Part shown: positions 8,495 through 18,340 of the stretch, piece by piece
How the letters are laid out: each line of letters opens with the position of its first letter
Position numbering within the stretch: the first letter of the stretch is position 1
From: Pilaira anomala
Taxonomy: Eukaryota; Mucoromycota; Mucoromycetes; Mucorales; Mucoraceae
DNA length: 39,838 bases
Assembly (NCBI GenBank): GCA_025716855.1
Contig: JAIXMQ010000058.1
Location: 137,501-177,338 of the forward strand
Reading direction: 5' to 3'
Translations under genes and position numbers: made by a program
The notes under the pieces: generated by a model
What the model was told of the DNA's origin: nothing
The model's database searches: none
What the model saw: only the letters and a program-made list of their open reading frames with translations

Positions 8495-9909
8495 GACTCT
8501 TCTTCTTGTACCTCTTCGTGTGATTGATAATATACTTGTTCAGATGCCACAGGTTGATTATAATAAACTTGATTAGATGCAGGTGATTGAGTGTAATAAA
8601 TTTGTTCAGATGTAGAAGGAGGATGACTATAATAAACATGTTCAGGTACATATTGACGTCGAGGAGGGCCTTCGTACGAAGATACAGTATTGAAATGAGA
8701 AGCTTGTACTACCGCATTGGGTGGGGTTTGACTCTTGTAACTAACTACCGGAGGATTTACTTGATAATGCATAGGAACCGAGAAAGGAGGGCGTACTTGA
8801 GTGGGACCTTCTTGTCTATGTTGATTGTTGTTATGTTGATAGTTACTATTGTGATATCCAGCGCCTGAGTTATTACGATTATAATTATTATTATTATTGT
8901 TGTAATTATTGTGGTAATTATTGTTGTAATTATTAGGCCTATTATTATATCGGTTATGATCCTGATAGTTTTGGTTGTTATATCTAGGTGCATTGTTATA
9001 TTGATTTTGATTTTGATTTTGATTTTGATTTTGATTTTGATTTTGATTTTGATTTTGATGGTTGTTTTGCTTTTGCTGATTGTAATTGTTATGGTTGTTA
9101 TTATAGTTATTATTATAATTTCTTCCTTTGTAGTTGCTATTGTTACGATCATCAACATCAAAACGAACTTCTTTCTTTTCTTTTTGATCAAACTTTTCAT
9201 CAATTATACCCTTGACGGCTTTAATGATATCTTCTTTAATACTTAAGATGGGGTCGATTACATTTGGGGGTGTTTCCTTAGGAGCAGCGGGATCATATTT
9301 CTTTGCTTGTAACCTGGGGATTATATAACTGATGTGAAAACCTTGAGCCATTCTTCGATAGTCTTCGAACGTTCTGGCACCCGAAGCTCTACAATGGTCA
9401 CGGATTTCCTGGTGTAGACCAGTCATGAATCTAATTTCGAGTTGGTTCTTGTCTTTTATTCCGGCTCTTCGAGCAGCCTCAATCAGTTTTGCTTCAAATG
9501 CCTTAGGAGATTCATCAGGGCCTTGAGTTATTTCCATGAACTGTAACCATTTGCTCTGTGGATTGATACTGTCTTCTTCATGCTTCTCTTTCAATAATTT
9601 AATAGTTTCATGATAAGATACAGTAAATAATTCGGTATCCGGGTTACGAGGGTTGATTTCTTCAAAATCAGCTTTAGCTTTGCCGGCCAATAACGTTTTC
9701 ATAGTTGCTAATTTTTGCTTGTCAGTGATTATTTTCTTAACATCAAAATAGTCTGTCATTGTTTCATGAAAATATTCAAAATCTTCATCATCCTGACCGG
9801 TAAAGTTTACAAGTCGTTTGGTATTGTATTCATAGTTCATAGGAGCCAACACAGTATATTCGTCAGTAGGTAAGTAATTGGGGGGTCCTCTTTGGTTAGG
9901 AGCAGTCAT
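8467..9909 (-). CDS. retrotransposon Gag
   Basis: 480 aa from the ATG at 9909, 46 bp after the 5' LTR. Residues about 25-190 look like a Ty3/Gypsy-type capsid (retrotransposon gag) domain: VNFTGQDDEDFEYFHETM, then KTLLAGKAKADFEEI, then SKWLQFMEITQGPDESPKAF, then IRFMTGLHQEIRDHCRAS. A basic segment (FDQKEKKEVRFDVDDRN) follows, then a long Asn/Gln/Tyr-rich low-complexity region whose core is an NQ repeat (hexanucleotide TTTTGA on the + strand). The C-terminus has repeated VYY/IYY(T/N/S)QSP-type units. There is no CCHC zinc knuckle. The N/Q and basic parts may stand in for RNA binding (inference). If the -1 shift occurs, Gag residues 1-474 are fused to protease. Confidence 0.9.
   Translation of the reverse strand: MTAPNQRGPPNYLPTDEYTVLAPMNYEYNTKRLVNFTGQDDEDFEYFHETMTDYFDVKKIITDKQKLATMKTLLAGKAKADFEEINPRNPDTELFTVSYHETIKLLKEKHEEDSINPQSKWLQFMEITQGPDESPKAFEAKLIEAARRAGIKDKNQLEIRFMTGLHQEIRDHCRASGARTFEDYRRMAQGFHISYIIPRLQAKKYDPAAPKETPPNVIDPILSIKEDIIKAVKGIIDEKFDQKEKKEVRFDVDDRNNSNYKGRNYNNNYNNNHNNYNQQKQNNHQNQNQNQNQNQNQNQNQNQYNNAPRYNNQNYQDHNRYNNRPNNYNNNYHNNYNNNNNNYNRNNSGAGYHNSNYQHNNNQHRQEGPTQVRPPFSVPMHYQVNPPVVSYKSQTPPNAVVQASHFNTVSSYEGPPRRQYVPEHVYYSHPPSTSEQIYYTQSPASNQVYYNQPVASEQVYYQSHEEVQEEESKNYHGRLN
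9001..9059. repeat. TTTTGA hexanucleotide repeat coding (NQ)n in gag
   Basis: About nine to ten tandem units encode alternating Asn-Gln in the minus-strand gag frame. Other reading frames of the same repeat yield the spurious long (DF)n, (IL)n and (IK)n ORFs here. Confidence 0.85.
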
Positions 9910-9942
9910 TTTAGATAGATAGTTTAACTTTTAACCCTGTTA

Positions 9943-9953
9943 GTGGAGCACCA
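9943..9953 (-). other. primer-binding-site-like sequence
   Basis: In the element's sense, 2 nt after the 5' LTR, the strand reads TGGTGCTCCAC, followed by TAACAGGG. A TGG start complements the CCA end of a tRNA. I cannot name the tRNA; the tRNA-Leu in this window does not match. Confidence 0.5.
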
Positions 9954-9955
9954 AG

Positions 9956-10851
9956 TGTGATGTACGTTCTTTATTGAAGTAGGAAAAATGTGAGCACCAC
10001 GCTGTTAGGTTGCGAACCAAGATTTTAAATAAAATAAGTGGAAAGGAAGAACTTAGAGGAGGGAAATGTAGAGGTTGTCAAAATTTATCTTCAATTTACG
10101 AATAAATAAAGAGTTCAATTGAATAGAAAAAAAAGATGTATTCTTATATAAAATAGAAATGGTTCTCTTTTAAAATATGTTGAGTTTAGGTCTAAAGGTC
10201 ACTAACAATACACGAAGTATATATAATGTATAATAAACGAAAATGATCAACGGAACACAAGTAATGATTATCAATTCTTATAAAGATAGATATGTTTCAC
10301 TCGATAAATATTTAAGGTCCCCCAATATATATCTCTTATGAATAAGAGTTCTTTATTGATGAGATGACTTAAGATAATAAAAGTATGGCTCTCTATAGCT
10401 TTAAAGCCTAAAGATGTATGCCTTTTATTTATGTAGATTGTGGGATCAGATATTATTCTTAAAAGAAAGAAATGACTCTAAAACCACTAAAATACGATAC
10501 GTTTAGACTTATTCTTCTTAGTATATTCTAAGAGAAAGATCACTAATACGGTTTCTTTTGATATAACAAAAGAAGGGGAAAAGGAAAAGAAAAGAAAAGG
10601 AAAAAAAAAGGGAAAGAAAAGAAAAGAAAAGAAAAGAAAAGAAAAGAAAAGAAAAGAAAAGTTCACACTGCCTTAGCAAGTGTAGAAAATAAAGAAGAGA
10701 TAATAGTTTTGAGTGAGATTTTTACTGAAGAACTTTATTGAAAGGTGAAAAAAAGGGGAGTATTTATAAAGAAAAAGAAATAAGGTTTGACGATAGAAGA
10801 AGAGATAGGAAACAGGTGATTTTACCAAAACAAAAAAAGGCAGTCGTTACA
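9956..10851 (-). repeat. 5' LTR of the Gag-Pro element
   Basis: 896 bp, near-identical to 6137-7022. It holds the element promoter. The (GAAAA)n tract (about 10615-10661) is two units longer than in the 3' LTR. Confidence 0.92.
10761..10770 (-). promoter_or_regulatory. TATA box in 5' LTR
   Basis: TTTATAAATA on the minus strand, about 82-91 bp inside the LTR. The same box is in the 3' LTR. Transcription would start near 10730-10740 and run toward gag. Confidence 0.5.
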
Positions 10852-10855
10852 CTAC
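10852..10855. repeat. target-site duplication, right copy (CTAC)
   Basis: Matches 6133-6136. Confidence 0.65.
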
Positions 10856-11030
10856 CCATTTTTTTTCCCAGATCGCTCCAGTTAAAAAGTATCCTTTTGA
10901 AACTACCATTGCATTACTGTAATAACACCCTTACGTTATGCTACGAGCTTATTGGCCTTAATTAGTTTTTCTGGTAAAGAAAAAGGATCTACTAAAGCCA
11001 AAGTTTTTTTTTTTTTTTTTACAATGGAAA

Positions 11031-13000
11031 ACTTTCAGCCAATCAAATCTTCTAAAAGGGTGAAAAAACTACATTTTTAGGCAAAAATCAGCAGGTCCCG
11101 ACCTATGGATTTTTTCAAAAATCAAAAATGTAAATATATCTTGACATTAAAAAGCTTTTGTAGCTTAGCTGGTTTTTTATGTCTAAGATAAAATTTTACG
11201 CTCTTTTGAATAATGTAGAAATCAGAGTAGAATAATAATGAAGATTGATGACTATTGTAAGAAAGTCAAATTACGGTTTCTGTTAGGGCAAGTATATTTT
11301 CTACATAAAAAATAATAATTCTAAATCAATAGAAAGATGCGCCTTCAAATTCTGCATTGATTGTAAATTATATTGTATAATAGAATAGGTGATATAAAAG
11401 ACTTTAATTTAAAAAGAAAGAAATTTGGACCCAAATCTCAATTTTTAGGTCCAAAAAACAGAAAAAAAAACAAATCAGGATACAGACATATTTTGTTATA
11501 CAATGCTAAATTCCAAAGAAGTAGAATTTAAAAACTAAGATTTCTATGCATTTAGATTTATTATCTTGTATATAAAAAATATACATGTCTTAATAGAAGC
11601 TGTGCTTTCTCGCAATGACTATTAAACTTTATAATTATACTACTTTGATTCTTACATCATTCGAAAGAGCGTCAAATTTTACCTTAGACATCAATAAAAA
11701 GCTAAACTTTAAAACCATTTAAATACAAAGATATATCTGCATTTCTAATTTTTATTTTTTTTTAAGCTGTGAAAAAAATTCCATTTTTTAGAAAAATTTG
11801 CTAGTCCCCCCCTATGGATTTTTTCAAAATTCAGAAATATCCATACATCTTTAGATTAAAAAGATTTTAAAGCTTGGCCTTTTAATGACACATGTAGAAT
11901 TTTGCGCTCTTTCTAATGATGTAAAAATCAAAGCCAAGTAATAATAATAATTTATGTTTATTATCAGAAAACAAAATAAAGTTTTTATTAGGGCAAGTAT
12001 ATTTTCTGTTTCTAAGAATATAAATCAAATTATTTAGAAAGATGCGCCTTTAAATTCTGCACTTTCTGTATATCATATTGTTTAATAAAATAGTTGATAT
12101 AGAGGGATTCTACTTTGACAAGAAGGTATTTTTTGTCAAAATTTAGGTTTCTGGGACTGAAAAACGAGGTGTATATAGACCATGCTACATGCACTCTCCA
12201 TTTGTAGTGCATGTAAGGAAAACAGTTTTTGTTAGAAAAAGTATATTTTTTACATATAAAAAAATACATCTTTATATACAATTATCTGCCCATATAAATT
12301 TAGAATTTTCTGTATATAGTATTGTATAATGAAATAGTTAATATTGAAGGACTTTACTTTGACATGAAAGGTTTTCTGGGCTTAAATATGTGGTGTCTGT
12401 AGATACTAAAGTGGTGTGTGTAGTTTATATGAGGCGCTATTATTTTTAAGGGTGAAAAACAAACGGGGTGTCCATAGGAATTTAAGCAGTGTGAAACGTT
12501 ACACACCCCATGAAAGTAGACTAGATGCACTACAACCCCCTATGGACGCCCCGTTTTTTACCCCTAAAATGAAAAAAAAAATCGAGATATGGACAAAATT
12601 TTCTTTCTTGTCAAATTAAAGTCATCTTAAATCAGTTATTCTAATATACAACATGATATACAGTCGATGCAGAATTTAAAGACGCATTTTCTCATGTATT
12701 TGGATTCATAACTTTAGATATGAAAAATATACTTGCCCTAACAAAAACCGTAATTTGACTTTTTCACAATAAACATTAATCTTTATAATTATTCTACTTT
12801 GATTTTTACACCATTTGAAAGAGCGTCAAATTTTAAATTAGAAACCATTCAATATCTTTGCTCTAAAATTCTTATAATCCCGAGATATATCCACATTTAA
12901 AACTCTTGAAAAAATCCAAAGGTCGGGACCTGTGGATTTTTACCTAAAAATTCACTTTTTCCCCTTTTTCCGATGATTTGATTGGTTAAATTTTTTTCTC
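11031..13000. repeat. nest of at least five copies of a noncoding repeat in alternating orientation
   Basis: Copies read at about 11031-11460 (+), 11505-11745 (-), 11760-12170 (+), 12228-12385 (+, partial) and 12575-13000 (-). Shared landmarks in order: CAATCAAATC, the motif CCTATGGATTTTTTCAA, a 'gcgctc(t)tt' block, GGGCAAGTATATTTTCT, AAATTCTGCA and a 'gactttaatttgacaagaaag' block. The outermost copies face each other and form about 430-bp terminal inverted arms; the second and third are head to head. No transposase ORF is inside. It looks like a fold-back or MITE-type element, or a decayed palindromic array. Confidence 0.7.
12449..12564. repeat. imperfect hairpin inside the repeat nest
   Basis: GGGTGAAAAACAAACGGGG followed by TGTCCATAGG (12450-12478) is nearly the reverse complement of 12539-12564 (CCTATGGACGCCCCGTTTTTT then ACCC), with a loop of about 60 nt. 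It may mark the junction between oppositely oriented copies. Confidence 0.65.
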
Positions 13001-13053
13001 GCCTTAACAAAAAAAAAAAAAAAAAACCTAGGCTGCAGTTAGGGATAGAAGTT

Positions 13054-13432
13054 TCAATGCACCAAAAAAGAGTCTTCATCAGCACTAAAACCTTCAAGAT
13101 TGTCAAGGCTAGACCATTCTTTTATAGAGATGACTAAAACAGTAGGCAATAGCTTAAACTCTTCGTAAATTTACGTACAATACTCAATAGTTTCTAACAT
13201 GAAGCATGATCGACTTTTTCTTGAATAGCGACAAGTACTGGAATAAACCGGCTTTCTGCGAGATTTACACAGTAGAATTTACCCCTTTTTGTATCAGTCC
13301 ATTCAGTTTGTGTTATAGGGTAGCTACTTTCTGAAGCAGTTTCACCTATGATATAATGCCTGTAAGATAAACATACCTGCAGAAACCAATCATAAAAACC
13401 CTCAAATTGGTACCTTGAGCACTGTGAATCCT
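13054..13432 (-). pseudogene. broken coding relic, multi-copy mucoralean-type protein of unknown function
   Basis: The minus strand reads openly for about 80 codons: RYQFEGFYDWFLQVCLSYRH, then YIIGETASESSYPITQTEWT, DTKRGKFYCVNLAESRFIPV and LVAIQEKVDHASC, then a stop. One base of shift later it continues MLETIEYCT, an in-frame TAA, then IYEEFKLLPTVLVISIKEWS and SADEDSFLVH. The amino-acid composition and the continuity across one frameshift and one stop are typical of a recently broken gene. I associate similar sequences with a multi-copy family of unknown function in Mucoromycota, but that is recollection and unverified. It lies directly beside the inverted-repeat nest. Confidence 0.6.
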
Positions 13433-13440
13433 TCTAGAAA

Positions 13441-14275
13441 AAAAAAAAAAAAGTTAAAAGCACGCTGACTATTAGATTTTTTCTGCCACGAAAGGCCATG
13501 GATGAGTTGAATCGATCGGTTACTATCGATCGCTGAGAAACTTACACGTGTTTTGACTAACTGGAAAAAGAAATAAACACTAATTCAAATAAAACTACTC
13601 GAGAGCTATTTGTGCAAACTATGTATACCTTTTTCTTTATAGTTGTTTCTTTTTTTTTTTGTTATATAATATAAAAAGGGTCTTACTCTATGATTGGCCA
13701 AAAGAATAATTAAGAAATAGGCCAGCGATCAGGGTTTTGCCTTTTAAAGAATTGATTCGTCATGTCTTAATATTATTTCTTTTTCTGGTGGCTTGATTAT
13801 TCGAAGATCAAATCGAAAAATGAGTAAATTTTAATATGAGATTTAAAAAAGAAACAAATTTGATAAGCAACAACAATTCAAGTTTATTTTTTAATTCAAT
13901 GAGTTTTTTAACATCCTTTTACAACTTTGAGCTTATACAATTCCAGTATTAATTGAATAATTATGATTTTAATTAATAATAAAAGCAATTGATATATTAT
14001 GTGGAACAATAAAAGGATACTACTAGTTACCACTAAAGAGAGTGTAACAAAAAAAAAAGACATTCTGGCAATTTCTTTTCCTCTCCCCCCACCACCACCA
14101 CACCTAATTAGAATCCCGTTTGTCAAATTTTAATTATTCATCAAAAAGCAGAAAATAATTACTCATCAAACCAGATAATAATTATTCAGCATTTGGACTA
14201 TATAAAAAAAAAAGTTTTTCCTCGATTCTTTTTTTTCTTTATCAAATTAATTTTCTTTTTTTTTTAAAAAAAAAT
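13441..14275. other. intergenic / Old Yellow Enzyme promoter region
   Basis: Holds ATCGATCGGTTACTATCGAT (partly palindromic, about 13512-13531), A/T runs, a CCCCCCACCACCACCACACC patch at 14085-14103, a TATATAAA box near 14200 and a T-rich leader ending at the ATG at 14276. The 72-aa minus-strand ORF here has no coding character. Confidence 0.5.
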
Positions 14276-15376
14276 ATGAGTACTACTAAAGCTATTTTCT
14301 CCCCTATCAAAGTCGGTAACTTTGGACTCAAGCATCGTGTTGTGCTTGCACCTTTAACTCGTTTCCGTGCCACTACCGAAGCAGTCCCTACCGATTTACA
14401 ACGTGAATACTACGAACAAAGAACCACAGAAGGAGGACTTTTAATCACCGAAGCCACTTTTATCGATCGTCTTGCCGGTGGTTATCCTCGTGCACCCGGT
14501 ATCTATAATAGTGAACAAGTCGAAGGATGGAAGAAGGTGACAGCTGCCGTTCATGAAAAGAAGGGTGCAATCTACTTACAACTCTGGCATATCGGTCGTG
14601 CCGGCTCCAAGTTCCTTAACCCTAACCAAGAACAAGTCGTCTCTGCTTCCGATATTGCTATTACCGGTAAGACACTTCTCGGTAACGATTATGAAACCCC
14701 TCGTCCTCTTGAGATTGATGAAATCAAGGAGATCGTAAAGCAATATGCTCGTGCTGCCAAGTTAGCTGTTGAGGCTGGTTTTGATGGTGTTGAGATTCAC
14801 GGTGCGAATGGTTACCTTATTGATCAATTCATTAACACAAGCAGCAACAAGCGTACTGATATCTATGGTGGACCCATTGAGAACCGTGCTCGTTTCGCTC
14901 TTGAAGTCGTTGATGCCGTTGTTGAAGCTATTGGAGCTGAACGTACCGCTATCCGTTTCTCTCCCGGTGGTGCTTTCCAAGATATGAAGGATGATACTGT
15001 TGTTGAGACCTGGAGTTACTTGACTTCTGAGCTTCAAAAGAACCATCCTGACTTAGCTTTCCTTCATTTTGTTGAAGCTCGTGGTGATATGTTCAGTGAA
15101 AGTGTAAATACGATTGATTCTCTTGAACCTTATCGTCAAATCTGGAAGGGTCCCTTCATTAGTGCTAGTGGTTTCTCTAATGCCACTCAACAAGCGATCG
15201 ATCTTGCTGAAAAGACTGGCGATTTAATCGCTTTTGGTCGTGCTTTCATTGCTAACCCCGATCTTCCCCAACGTCTTGCCAATGGTTGGGAACTCAACAA
15301 GTATGATAGATCTACTTTCTATACTAATGATGCTGCTGGATATACCGATTATCCTTTCTATGATACCAAGAACTAA
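14276..15376 (+). CDS. OYE: Old Yellow Enzyme family NAD(P)H:flavin ene-reductase
   Basis: Single exon, 366 aa, an FMN-dependent TIM-barrel oxidoreductase that reduces activated C=C bonds (NADPH dehydrogenase / 12-oxophytodienoate reductase-like). Seen: the N-terminal barrel strand with APLTRFRAT (Thr28, tunes FMN), LQLWHIGRAG (100s), the signature GVEIHGANGYLIDQF with His175 and Asn178 (substrate binding) and Tyr180 (proton donor), SNKRTDIYGGPIENR, IRFSPGGAF (FMN-contacting Arg), ISASGF, and GRAFIANPDLP (phosphate binding). Length and motif order fit yeast OYE and fungal relatives. It has no intron and clearly stronger, more C-ending codon use than its neighbours, suggesting high expression; bacterial origin is not indicated. 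Flanked by long AT-rich gaps on both sides. Confidence 0.95.
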   Translation: MSTTKAIFSPIKVGNFGLKHRVVLAPLTRFRATTEAVPTDLQREYYEQRTTEGGLLITEATFIDRLAGGYPRAPGIYNSEQVEGWKKVTAAVHEKKGAIYLQLWHIGRAGSKFLNPNQEQVVSASDIAITGKTLLGNDYETPRPLEIDEIKEIVKQYARAAKLAVEAGFDGVEIHGANGYLIDQFINTSSNKRTDIYGGPIENRARFALEVVDAVVEAIGAERTAIRFSPGGAFQDMKDDTVVETWSYLTSELQKNHPDLAFLHFVEARGDMFSESVNTIDSLEPYRQIWKGPFISASGFSNATQQAIDLAEKTGDLIAFGRAFIANPDLPQRLANGWELNKYDRSTFYTNDAAGYTDYPFYDTKN

Positions 15377-17356
15377 ACTATTATTTTAAAAAAGATGCTA
15401 TTTATATATATATATATATCATTCCTTTTTTTTTAGACGTTCACTTGTAATATTAATAAAATAAAAAAATTAAAAAATATATTTGAAGCCTTTTTTTATA
15501 TATATATATAAGCTATGGGAAGCTTATTTTAATTACTGCCAAGGGTATATACAAATAAAATCCTGTGCATTTGTTGGAAATAATTTGAACGCTGCTAGAA
15601 TTAGTGAGTTTTAGTAAAACAGGTAACTGCGGACTTATTTTTATAGAGGTTTTGCTCTTGTAGGCCAATGCACTGGTAAATTATGTCTCAATAAAATAAA
15701 AGCCTTTATATGCAGTATGACATTTTAAAAATGTATGTATTTTTAGATATATCCCTCCTGAATTATCTTTTTTATATCTTATTCATTGAATCTATTTTAA
15801 AAAAAAATACCATTCTCTTGGTGCATCTTATATATACATATAAATATCAAACAAATTGAAGATCGAGAATCATTTATATCCCCATTAAAAAAATATATAT
15901 TTTGCAATTCTTAAAACTGTGATCCCATATAATATATATATATATTATCGTAAAAGCGATTCCACAATCGGGTTATATCCACAAGAAAACAACAAAACCA
16001 GATTATTAGGTACATTTTGAAAAAACTATATATCAGGGATAAAATGAACTTAAACGAACAAACCGTTACATTATATAAAAACTGATGGAGCACAATGTAT
16101 TTATTTACAGAACTTTTTTTTTGAATCTGCTAACCAAAAAGGGTCATCTCTTTCATCGTTTTTCAGTGATGATGCCAGTATCTTTTACTGAACAATCTAG
16201 AAAACTTGGGCGATTCCTTCCTTTTTTTTAAAAAAAAATAAAATAAAATAAAATAAAAAATAAAAAGTGACTTTTTACTCATTTCATTTGACTTTACAAC
16301 AAAAAAGACTTTCTAAATTGTAGTTTTACATTTTTAAATTTTTTCTGGTTGTAAAATAATATATTTCGAGCTTTATTGTTTGGATTAAAGGTTTATCAGA
16401 AGCTTTTTTGAAAGATGTGACAAAAATAATTGTGTAAGAAAAAAAAAATCCCAGAAATAGGATTGTGTGAGAAATCAAGATGTTGAGCGATAGACCTTTG
16501 CCAAGGATGGTTAAAAGTCATACGTTGTAGGCACTACGGTACACATGTACTCTTTCTTCTTTTTTTTTTTTTGCACTAAAAGATGTATTAAAAAAATATA
16601 AAATGAACTGATAAAAATTAGTAAAAAAAAAAAGTTTCTAATAGTAGTTATAAGATTAAAGTTATTGTATATAAAAACGTGGTGGTTCACGGAGTTAGAC
16701 CTTATATATACTAGCTACATAATATAAAAAAGAGTTGTGAAAAAGAGAGGGAAAAAAAAAATATGAATTGTACATACACACTCTAGAAGAATTTCTTTTG
16801 ATTTTGTGTCAAGTTTTTTTTTTTTTAAAAAAAAACAAGTGATTTAATAGAAAAAGTATACGATGGATTTACTATTAAAAGAAAAGATTACTCTTTTTTC
16901 TATTCAGGCTTACAATACGTATTACAATGAAGTGTAGGACATGTTTTTTTTTGTGGTTCTAGCAACACAATAAGATTGCTTTTTTGAGTCAAAAGTATTA
17001 GCAAGATTAAACGCACATGCATCAAAAAAAAAAACCATGAAATCAGACTCCATAAAAAATTAGAATCCCGGGCTAATAATAAAAAAAAAAAAAAGTAGTA
17101 AGTTGATCAAAGCTTTTTAATCTATACATATTAAGCAAAAACGGTGACGATTTTGATCGGTCCAAAAGGTTTAAGGCAAAAATGATATAAATAGGAAAAC
17201 ATCAGGGTAAATTTTTATTTTTTTTTTGTCAAACCACAATAAATGAAGCTTATTTTAGAAGTTTAGGTGATACACAGGCACATTTCTTACTGTTCTTTAT
17301 AAATACAAAATAAACAATTGAGTGACAGATCATACCATTAAAATAGAATTGAGCTT

Positions 17357-17381
17357 TCTCTCTCTCTCTCTCTCTCTCTCT
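17357..17381. repeat. (TC)n microsatellite
   Basis: About 12 uninterrupted TC units in the gene-poor interval. Confidence 0.85.
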
Positions 17382-18298
17382 TTGCGGCAAGAAAAAAAAA
17401 ACTCATAAAATGATAGTGATATGTTTTTTTCTTAAAAAAAAAAAAAAAAAAAAAAGTAAAAAGAGTAAGTAGTAAAAGAGCCAATAATATAAAAATTTTA
17501 TTTTCTCGGTATATATGATGATACATATTATATATTTTCTTGGTGTGAGAAAGAGCGAGTGTTAAAAAAAGTAATATACGTGTGTCCTGAATAGGTAAAT
17601 CATAAAAAAGTAAATGGAGAAAAAGTGAGAGTCCGATAAAAGCGAATTTTATATTTAAACTTTTTGTGAGCAAAAGAGAGAAAAGAGAAGGTTTTTTTCA
17701 TGTGTAAAAAATTGTTAATTTGTTTCAAATACGAAACTCTATTATGAAAAAGCTTAATTATCCAAAATATTCCTTCTGATTTTCCCTCCTCACTTTCTGA
17801 ACTTTTTTTGCCGGCCAATCATATTATTTTTCCATGTTTTTTTTTGTTCAAGTAAAAAAGAGAACAGATCTAGATTCAAATTGTTGAAGTGAGCCAATAT
17901 TGATTAAATACTCGGATTTGAGATATGTTCTTTTTATACATGATGTTACATATGATAGATAAGCTTACTTTGCTGTATTCCGTTGTTAAGTTTGGAAGAT
18001 TACTTTTTTTTTTTTTTGGCAAAGCAATCAAAATAGAGTTGCGGTGCTATCCTATAATGGTTGGTTCAATTGTACTACGCCTGTCAGCATACTTAATTCA
18101 TATACAAAGGTCCCTCTTGTACACGTTATGTCCCATTCATATTAGCCATCAAGTCATATCAGACTTGTATAAGGCTTAACGATATGGTTCAGAGTATATA
18201 TATAAACAGCTGAAAATAAAAAGAAGGTTTTAAACTTTTTTTTTTCAAAAAAAATTTAAAGTTGTCCCTAAAGAAAGCCTTTACTGGAACAGGTTTTT

Positions 18299-18301
<3 letters not shown>

Positions 18302-18337
<36 letters not shown>
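18302..18337. repeat. (TC)n microsatellite
   Basis: About 18 uninterrupted TC units, the longest dinucleotide run in the window. Confidence 0.88.

Positions 18338-18340
<3 letters not shown>

Larger units (their letters stand above)
6137..10851 (-). mobile_element. non-autonomous LTR retrotransposon (Gag-Pro only)
   Basis: 4715 bp bounded by two long direct repeats (886 and 896 bp) that begin TGTGATG and end GTTACA on the + strand, i.e. TG...CA ends. It is flanked by the 4-bp direct repeat CTAC (6133-6136 and 10852-10855). The coding sense is minus: 5' LTR 9956-10851, primer-binding-like TGGTGCTCCAC, gag, protease, purine-rich tract, 3' LTR 6137-7022. The two LTRs differ, as far as I can align by eye, by one substitution (near 6338, G versus A) and two extra GAAAA units in the 5' LTR, so the insertion is recent. 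No reverse transcriptase, RNase H or integrase motif (e.g. YxDD or HHCC) exists between protease and 3' LTR. It would therefore need enzymes from a partner element. Confidence 0.92.

Noticed and set aside
8911..9246. (IL)n/(DF)n ORFs on the + strand and the (IK)n ORF on the minus strand
   Set aside because: All are frame shadows of the hexanucleotide (NQ)n repeat in gag.
9938..9960. Self-priming of reverse transcription (Tf1 style)
   Set aside because: The region expected at the transcript 5' end shows no complement to the sequence next to the LTR. A tRNA-like primer site is the simpler reading.
14762..15046. 94-aa minus-strand ORF inside the Old Yellow Enzyme gene
   Set aside because: Antisense shadow of a gene with complete catalytic motifs.
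16160..16200. GTGATGA ... CTGA pattern resembling a C/D-box snoRNA
   Set aside because: The two boxes are only about 20 nt apart with no terminal stem or C'/D' pair; too short for a snoRNA.
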